NCBI GenBank assembly: GCA_900551395.1
Contig: URVX01000072.1
Coordinates: 1-6,166 of the forward strand
From: an uncultured Subdoligranulum sp.
GTDB lineage: Bacteria > Bacillota > Clostridia > Christensenellales > CAG-314
Length of the DNA: 6,166 bases
Direction: 5' to 3'
Shown: one piece after another, positions 1 to 4,443 of the stretch
Numbering within the stretch: position 1 is the stretch's first letter
How the letters are laid out: each line of letters starts with the position of its first letter
Translations under genes and position numbers: made by a program
Notes under the pieces: model-generated
Seen by the model: the letters and a program-made list of their open reading frames with translations, nothing else
Told to the model about the DNA's origin: nothing
The model's database searches: none

Positions 1-1223
1 CTTTCCCTTATGCTGGTTCCGCGCAGGTCGGCAACGCCGTATTCCGTGACGACGTACTGCACGTCGTTTCTGCTCAAGGTCACCGTAGCGCCGGGCTTGA
101 GCTGAGGTACGATTTTGCTGACCTCCGTGCGGGTTCCGTCGGGGTTTTTCGCCATAGCCGTAGAGTAGAGAGCAATAAAGGATTTTCCGTTTTTGCTCTT
201 TTGCGCGCCTATAGCCGTGTCCGCCTGACCGCCGCTGCCGGAAAACTGCACGGAGCCCAAACTCTCGCTGCAGCATTGTCCCGTAAGGTCAACCTCGAGG
301 GTCGTATTTATCGAAATCTGATTGTCGTTCTGCCCGATGATATAAGCGTCGTTTGTATACATGCCGTTCATAACCATTATGCCCGGATTGTCGTCGACAA
401 AGTCGTACAGCTCGCGCGTACCGATAATCATTGTGGTCACTGCGGAGCCTCTGTGCAGCGTTTTTCTGCTGTTGTCGATGACGCCCGCCTTGGTGAGCTT
501 CATCATGCCCGTCGTGTAAAGCTCGGTGTGAACGCCGAGATGCTTTAGTCCGTAAAGCGACTCGGCAACGGCGTTGGGTATGCCGCCGATACCCAGCTGG
601 ATGCTGTCGCCGTCATTTATATACTCCGCTATCGTTTTTCCGATAACAAGATCCTTTTCGTTGCAGGGCGAATCGGGTATTTCGGGTATGGCGTAGTCAG
701 CATCTATGAAATAATCCACTTCGTCAACATGCACGAACACGTCTCCGAAAGTGCGGGGCACGTTGGGATTGATTTCCAGAATAACGATGTCCGCTCTCTC
801 CATGACGTAAGTCTCGTAAGTGTTGGACAAGCCCAAGGATACGTAGCCGTGCTTGTCGGGCAGAGAGCAGTTGCCGATAAATATATTGCATTTCAGATGA
901 CAGAGACGCTTCAATGCCGCCGTAGAAAGCTGCTGAGGCACGTGGCTCACATTGCCGTTGGGCATGGCTTTTCTCAATGCGGGAGTAAAAAACCACCCGT
1001 CGACGTTGAAGCTGTCGGCATAAGCGCGATTGGTCATATATTCGAAATTTCCCATCGGCAGACAGCTGGTGACGGATACGTTTTTGACTCTGTCGGCTAT
1101 CGTGTGCAGGGAGCCGAGAAATGCGGCGCCCTCGGAGGGCGCGAGCGCGGACACGATGTGGTCGTTGCTTTTGACCAGAGACAAAGCCTGTTCTACGCTG
1201 ATCATCTTTTTGCCTAAATCCAT
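1..1223 (-). CDS. Acetyl-CoA hydrolase/transferase family CoA-transferase (butyryl-/4-hydroxybutyryl-CoA:acetate type), C-terminus cut off
   Basis: 407 codons are visible and read MDLGKKMISVEQAL to GVADLRGTSIRE; the usual length is about 430-450, so some 30-45 C-terminal residues lie past the left edge. The family moves CoA between acyl-CoA and a carboxylate such as acetate in the cytoplasm, through a glutamyl-CoA thioester. Family marks seen: QLGIGGIPNAV (209-219), GVHTEL (230-235) with Glu234 as the probable catalytic glutamate by comparison with 4-hydroxybutyrate CoA-transferase, the VDLTGQ segment (311-316), the glycine loop SGSGGQAD (328-335), and TEYGVADLRGTS near the end. The ATG at 1223 is chosen because GGAGGT (1229-1234) sits 5 nt upstream. 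The gene has its own promoter and stands alone in this window. Class is confident; the substrate (butyrate, 4-hydroxybutyrate, propionate or other) cannot be decided from sequence alone. Confidence 0.9.
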   Translation of the reverse strand, partial: MDLGKKMISVEQALSLVKSNDHIVSALAPSEGAAFLGSLHTIADRVKNVSVTSCLPMGNFEYMTNRAYADSFNVDGWFFTPALRKAMPNGNVSHVPQQLSTAALKRLCHLKCNIFIGNCSLPDKHGYVSLGLSNTYETYVMERADIVILEINPNVPRTFGDVFVHVDEVDYFIDADYAIPEIPDSPCNEKDLVIGKTIAEYINDGDSIQLGIGGIPNAVAESLYGLKHLGVHTELYTTGMMKLTKAGVIDNSRKTLHRGSAVTTMIIGTRELYDFVDDNPGIMVMNGMYTNDAYIIGQNDNQISINTTLEVDLTGQCCSESLGSVQFSGSGGQADTAIGAQKSKNGKSFIALYSTAMAKNPDGTRTEVSKIVPQLKPGATVTLSRNDVQYVVTEYGVADLRGTSIRE

Positions 1224-1238
1224 TTTTTACCTCCGTTA

Positions 1239-1264
1239 GTTTCAAATTTATGAAACAAATTCAT
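1239..1264. promoter_or_regulatory. Two overlapping inverted repeats in the CoA-transferase leader, possible operator or RNA hairpin
   Basis: GTTTCA-N6-TGAAAC (1239-1256) has perfect 6-bp arms. It overlaps ATGAA-N5-TTCAT (1250-1264), sharing the middle half-site, so three alternating half-sites run from about +1 to just before the Shine-Dalgarno sequence. The position fits a repressor site, or an RNA hairpin that influences ribosome access. The arms are short and A/T-rich, so chance is possible. No regulator can be named. Confidence 0.35.
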
Positions 1265-1299
1265 ATTTGTATTATAATGCATGCGCCTTATTTTGTCCA
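1264..1299 (-). promoter_or_regulatory. Promoter of the CoA-transferase gene
   Basis: On the minus strand, TGGACA (1294-1299, 5 of 6 to the -35 consensus) is followed by a 17-bp spacer and a perfect TATAAT (1271-1276). The predicted start of transcription is near 1264, giving a leader of about 40 nt that ends in GGAGGT 5 nt before the ATG. It follows the terminator of the preceding transporter gene, so the CoA-transferase is likely a separate transcription unit. Confidence 0.75.
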
Positions 1300-1341
1300 T
1301 AACTTTTCCGGCTTTTTTCGAAAATAATTTTTTACACAAAC

Positions 1342-1368
1342 AAAACGACGCGCCTAAATAGTCGCGTC
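1342..1368 (-). terminator. Probable intrinsic terminator of the DMT transporter gene
   Basis: GACGCG (1347-1352) and CGCGTC (1363-1368) form a perfect 6-bp GC-rich stem around a 10-nt loop, with one more C-G pair possible inside the loop. On the minus strand the stem is followed by GTTTTGTTTG, an imperfect U-tract. It lies about 27 nt past the TGA of the transporter gene and before the CoA-transferase promoter. It is moderate in strength because the T-run is interrupted. Confidence 0.6.
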
Positions 1369-1394
1369 AAAAGTATTGCCAATTCAAAACGGTT

Positions 1395-2423
1395 TCAGCC
1401 GTCCGAAACGGAATCTTTTTCGTCAAAATCACTAGCCGAGCCTTGCTCCCCACCTTCGGCTCCGCTATATTTTTTTATTCGGAAAATGTGACCGAAAACC
1501 GCATAAAATTTTTCAGGTCTGACCGCCAAAGAGGACAGCACGGCGACGATTATTATCACCGCCCCTACTACCGTCACGGCGCTTTCGAGCGAAGTGTAAC
1601 CCATAGCCCATGCAAACAAAAACGCGAAAATCGACTCCTCTCCGACAATCAGCGATACGGACGGAGACGGCAGCTTTTTCTGTACAAGCACGAGAATAAA
1701 ATAAGCAAAGCCCGTGCAGAAAACACCGAGATATATGAGCCCGAGCGCAACCTCTCCCCCGTTTGTGATTTCCGACATATATTTCATCTCGAAAATGAGA
1801 GTGAACGCCGAGCATACTACGGCGACGCTGACAAGCTGAAAGAAAACCCAGCGCGCCGTATCATAACGGTCGGCGAATTTTCCCAAGAGAAAATAATAAA
1901 ACGCAAAAGCTATTCCGCCCAACAGGGACAAACCGTCAAACAGACTGAAAAAGAAGTCCGACATGGAAAACAAATCGTAAAACAAAGCCAAGCCCGTCAA
2001 GGCAATCAAACCGTCTATAAGATATTTTAAAGCAAATCTTTTTTCAAAAATACAAATCAGAACGGGCACGAAAAGCACAAATACCGAAGAAAAAAAGTAG
2101 CTCTTGTCCGTGCCCTGAGAATAGGAATCAAGTCCGAAATATTTCAACACGAAAGCAGATCCGAGCAGCAAGCCCATAAGCATACCGTTTAGAGCTTCTG
2201 CGCCGGAAAGCGGTCTGCGTTTCGGTTCATTTCCCAAAAAGGCAATTCCCGAAAGACAAACCGCGCCGATTGCGAACTGAATTGCCAGAAGCATGAAAAC
2301 GGGAACCTTATTTTTCAAAAGCTGTTCAGTAACCACAAAGCTAATGCCCCACAGCACAGTCGTAAGCAGAAGGAGCAGAATATAAACGGTTAAGCCCTTT
2401 TTTTCGTTTCGCTCGTCAAGCAT
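1395..2423 (-). CDS. DMT-superfamily (EamA-like) inner-membrane transporter
   Basis: A 342-residue protein with about ten hydrophobic helices (roughly 12-32, 43-64, 76-97, 106-124, 133-149, 159-178, 190-211, 226-247, 256-275, 280-303), the layout of two fused EamA repeats of five helices. The first helix carries the common TTVLWGISFVV pattern, and the second repeat has LPSPSVSLIVGEESIFAFLFAW, which matches the conserved 'P..aSL....E..fa' stretch of EamA proteins. Family members export or import amino acids, nucleobases, sugars or other small molecules; the substrate here is unknown. A charged, Ser/Asp/Glu-rich tail (about 305-342) follows the last helix and is probably cytoplasmic. The ATG has no Shine-Dalgarno sequence, and a -10-like TATACT lies 6 nt before it, so the message may be leaderless. 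The next in-frame ATG would delete helix 1. It lies 77 nt after the MATE gene and ends in TGA. Confidence 0.88.
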   Translation of the reverse strand: MLDERNEKKGLTVYILLLLLTTVLWGISFVVTEQLLKNKVPVFMLLAIQFAIGAVCLSGIAFLGNEPKRRPLSGAEALNGMLMGLLLGSAFVLKYFGLDSYSQGTDKSYFFSSVFVLFVPVLICIFEKRFALKYLIDGLIALTGLALFYDLFSMSDFFFSLFDGLSLLGGIAFAFYYFLLGKFADRYDTARWVFFQLVSVAVVCSAFTLIFEMKYMSEITNGGEVALGLIYLGVFCTGFAYFILVLVQKKLPSPSVSLIVGEESIFAFLFAWAMGYTSLESAVTVVGAVIIIVAVLSSLAVRPEKFYAVFGHIFRIKKYSGAEGGEQGSASDFDEKDSVSDG

Positions 2424-2429
2424 GTGTTC

Positions 2430-2458
2430 AGTATAACATCTGCGTTAAATTTACGCAA
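2430..2458 (-). promoter_or_regulatory. Putative promoter of the DMT transporter with an overlapping palindrome; leaderless start
   Basis: TATACT (2430-2435) is a good -10 element, and 17 bp upstream lies TTGCGT (2453-2458), a weak -35. Only six bases separate the -10 from the ATG at 2423, so transcription would start at or next to the start codon, and no GGAGG is present. A near-perfect palindrome, TGCGT-T-AAATTT-ACGCA (2441-2457), covers most of the spacer and the -35, where a repressor would block RNA polymerase. The gene could alternatively be read from the upstream MarR/MATE promoter. Confidence 0.45.
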
Positions 2459-2492
2459 CGCAAAACCGATATTTTTTTGCCGTTATTTGCGG

Positions 2493-2519
2493 AAAATACG
2501 TCAGGCGTATCCGTATTTT
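2493..2519. terminator. Hairpin across the MATE stop codon, weak terminator candidate
   Basis: AAAATACG (2493-2500) and CGTATTTT (2512-2519) pair perfectly over 8 bp with an 11-nt loop that contains the end of the MATE gene and its TGA (2501-2503). On the minus transcript the U-run is part of the stem and is followed by CCGC. On the plus strand a longer T-run follows. With only two G-C pairs it is weak, and could equally be a 3'-end stability element. Confidence 0.3.
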
Positions 2520-3838
2520 TTTCTTTTGACTGCGAAAAATACGACGGTCATAACAAGCGCCGCCAGCTCTGCCGCGACCACTGCCAGCCAGATTCCGTCA
2601 AGCCCGAGCGCAAGCGGCAACAGAAACACCGCCCTAACCTGAAACACGAGCGTGCGCCCGAAAGACAGCAGCGCCGAAACCAAGCCGTCGTTCAACGCGG
2701 TGAAAAATGCAGAGCCGAAAATATTTATGCCCTGTATAACAAACGAAACGGAAAACAATCTGAGACCGCGCACGGTCATTTCGTACAGTCCCTTGTCGTA
2801 GCTCACAAATATTCTTGACAACGGGGCAGACAAAAGCTGTGCCAAGCCTGCGAGGAGCAAGCCGAAGGAAATTACGATAACCAGACTTTTTTTGAACAAA
2901 CCCTTAAGCTCCGTTTTGTTTTCCGCTCCGAAATGATAGCTGAATACAGGAGCGGAAGCAATCGAATAGCCTATGAATATGGCAAGAAAAACAAAATTGA
3001 CGTACATAATAACGCCGTAAGCGGATATTCCGTCCTCTCCCTCCAGCTTCATCAGTCGAAAATTGTAAAGCATACCGACAACGGAGGATGAAATGTTGCT
3101 CAGAAATTCGGACGAGCCGTTGCCGCACACCTTAAGAAAAATTTTTCCGTAAAAACCGGCTCTGGTCAGGCGCAGCAGACTTTTGTTACGCAGCGCAAAA
3201 TATAATATAGGTGTCAGACCGCCTACAACCTCGCTCAGTCCGGTTGCCAGCGCGGCGCCCCAAAGCCCCCAACCGAAAACCGCGACAAACAGATAATCCA
3301 GCGCCATATTTGTCACACCGGCGCCCACTATGACCCACAAGCCGACGGAGGTCTTTTCCGCCGTAGCGAAAAAACTCTGGAAAGCAGACTGCAGCATGAA
3401 AAACGGCTGGAAAGCAAGCAAAATCGAACCGTAAGTCACACACCCCTACAAAAGCTCGCCCTCCGCTCCGAAAAGACGGGCTATAGGTCTGACAACGGCA
3501 AGTCCCAACGCCGCAACCGCAACGCCGAGCACAATCGTCACATATACAAGCATCGAAAAATAACGGTTTGCTTTTTCCTTGTCGCCCTCGCCCAACGTCT
3601 TGCCTACAATCGCGCTGCCGCCGGCGCCAATCATAAAGCCAATCGCGCCGGTGCAGATTACGAAAGGCATAATCAGATTGACCGACGCAAAAGCGGTTTT
3701 CCCCGCAAAATTCGACACGAAAAGCCCGTCCACAACGCCGTAGACGGACGTAAAAATCATCATCACTATCGACGGAAAAGAAAATTTCAAAAGCTTTCCG
3801 TAAGTGAAGTGTTGGCTTAATTGTATTTTTTGCTTCAT
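2501..3838 (-). pseudogene. MATE-family (MepA-like) multidrug efflux transporter interrupted by one in-frame TAG
   Basis: Read through the TAG at 3446-3448, the frame gives about 445 residues, the normal MATE length. MATE proteins are twelve-helix antiporters that expel cationic drugs and dyes using a Na+ or H+ gradient. The first part (130 residues, 3838-3449) holds helices 1-3 and ends in LFGAEGELL. The rest resumes at once with GCVTYGSILLAFQPFFMLQSAFQSFF, continues with the well-kept GVTNMALDYLFVAVFGWGLWGAALATG and SSEFLSNISSSVVGMLYN segments, and ends in TGA at 2501. The break falls between helices 3 and 4, and no other damage is visible. The ATG directly abuts the MarR gene's TAA, with GGGAG (3845-3849) 6 nt upstream, so the two are co-transcribed. 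A GTG at 3437-3439 could restart translation, but AGGGG lies only 3 nt before it, too close for a good ribosome site, and the product would lack helices 1-3. It could be a recent pseudogene, a sequencing error or a read-through stop. Confidence 0.85.
3446..3448 (-). other. In-frame amber codon (TAG) in the MATE gene
   Basis: Codon 131 of the MATE frame is TAG, in the context GAG CTT TTG TAG GGG TGT GTG ACT. The same frame continues without any other stop to 2501, and the residues on both sides fit a MATE helix 3-4 loop with no missing or extra residue, so this is a substitution rather than a frameshift. A single base change from GAG, CAG, AAG or TGG would explain it; the original residue cannot be told from one sequence. 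Confidence 0.9.
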
Positions 3839-4312
3839 TTATTTCTCCCAGTCCCCAGCCGCGCAGTTTTTTAAAATTTTTTCAGCTTCCCGTCCAAGCA
3901 GCTGCACGTGTTTTTTCGCCAGACAAAGAAAAAGATCCCTTTCTCCTTCGTCGAAGCGGGAAAAAGCGCGCAGCTCCATATCAAATACCCGGTCTATCGT
4001 GTTCTTTACGTAGTCCTCCCCCGACACAGTCAGCCTGAGCAGCTTGCTTCTGTGGTTTCTCGGATCCGTTTCGAGAGAAATGATTCCGTCCTCCTCCAGC
4101 CGTTTCAATGCGGTGTTGACAGTCTGCTTCGGCACGGATAAATAAGACGCCAGCTCGCTTTGCGTGGACGGATTGTTTTCCCTGAGAAAATAAAGCAGCC
4201 AGAACGTCGTATCGCTCATGCCGAAAAAATGAGCCAATTTTCCGTAAATTTCATCAGTTTCCTTGTATAAGGAATTGTAAAGCGCGATAAGCTTGTTAAG
4301 ACTGTCGTTCAT
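3839..4312 (-). CDS. MarR-family winged-helix transcriptional regulator of the adjacent MATE pump
   Basis: 157 residues, a typical MarR length. Residues 3-30 form the N-terminal dimerisation helix. STQSELASYL (49-58) and VPKQTVNTALKRLEEDG (60-76) are the helix-turn-helix with its recognition helix. ISLETDPRNHRSKLLRLT (78-95) is the wing, with the usual D-x-R-x-x-R pattern as D83, R85 and R88. Residues 96-157 are the C-terminal dimerisation helices. MarR proteins bind palindromes as dimers and usually repress themselves and a neighbouring pump until a drug or other ligand releases them. Two identical palindromes lie in its own promoter, and the next gene in the operon is a MATE exporter, as in staphylococcal mepR-mepA, so self-repression plus pump control is the likely job (inference). 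The start is supported by AGAGGTGA (4316-4323) just upstream. It ends in TAA, touching the MATE ATG. The ligand is unknown. Confidence 0.92.
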   Translation of the reverse strand: MNDSLNKLIALYNSLYKETDEIYGKLAHFFGMSDTTFWLLYFLRENNPSTQSELASYLSVPKQTVNTALKRLEEDGIISLETDPRNHRSKLLRLTVSGEDYVKNTIDRVFDMELRAFSRFDEGERDLFLCLAKKHVQLLGREAEKILKNCAAGDWEK

Positions 4313-4329
4313 TTCTCACCTCTAAAAAA

Positions 4330-4345
4330 AGTCCGATTTCGGACT
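4330..4345. promoter_or_regulatory. MarR operator copy just after the transcription start
   Basis: Second exact copy of AGTCCGATTTCGGACT, covering about +3 to +18 of the predicted transcript. Its centre lies exactly 30 bp from that of the other copy, close to three helical turns, so two dimers would sit on the same face of the DNA. In the RNA it could also form a 7-bp hairpin upstream of the ribosome site. Confidence 0.8.
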
Positions 4346-4354
4346 GCGAATTGC

Positions 4355-4383
4355 ATTATAGTCCGATTTCGGACTTATGTCAA
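4355..4383 (-). promoter_or_regulatory. Exact-consensus sigma-70/SigA promoter of the marR-MATE operon
   Basis: On the minus strand TTGACA (4378-4383), a 17-bp spacer (4361-4377) and TATAAT (4355-4360) match the housekeeping consensus at all twelve positions with ideal spacing. Transcription should start near 4348, giving a leader of about 36 nt with AGAGGTGA before the ATG. Such a strong promoter makes sense only if it is normally repressed, which fits the operators on it. Confidence 0.9.
4360..4375. promoter_or_regulatory. MarR operator copy in the promoter spacer
   Basis: AGTCCGATTTCGGACT is a perfect palindrome with 7-bp arms and a 2-bp centre. It fills the spacer between -35 and -10 and shares one base with the -10, so a bound dimer would exclude RNA polymerase. 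Its sequence is identical to the copy at 4330-4345. Assignment to the MarR protein is inferred from position. Confidence 0.82.
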
Positions 4384-4405
4384 CAGTTTTAAGCATTTTT
4401 TCCGC

Positions 4406-4436
4406 AAAAAAAAGCTGCGCGGCAGCGCAGCCTTTA
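4406..4436 (-). terminator. Strong intrinsic terminator of typA
   Basis: On the minus strand GCTGCGC-TGCC-GCGCAGC (4431-4414) makes a perfect 7-bp GC-rich stem with a 4-nt loop, extended by a G-U and A-U pairs, and is followed at once by eight Ts (4413-4406). It starts about 10 nt after the typA stop and separates typA from the marR promoter. Confidence 0.92.
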
Positions 4437-4443
4437 TTTGCAA

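Noticed and set aside
724..1245. Open frames on both strands overlapping the CoA-transferase gene (including 729-1217 plus and 201-548 plus)
   Set aside because: The minus frame from 1223 to the edge encodes a clear CoA-transferase; the others are low-complexity shadows of it.
1443..2030. A 195-codon plus-strand frame inside the DMT gene
   Set aside because: Charged, repeat-poor sequence without family resemblance, antisense to a clear membrane protein.
1950..2140. AGTCCGA half-sites near 1950 and 2130 inside the DMT gene
   Set aside because: They are explained by the coding sequence, lack the second palindromic arm and do not lie in a promoter.
3437..3439. GTG as the true start of a separate 312-residue transporter
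   Set aside because: The product would lack MATE helices 1-3, and the upstream AGGGG is only 3 nt away. The 130-codon segment in the same frame supplies the missing part, so this is one interrupted gene.
4406..4440. The typA terminator hairpin as a repeat or small RNA gene
   Set aside because: The GC stem with an eight-T tail just after the stop codon is fully explained as an intrinsic terminator.
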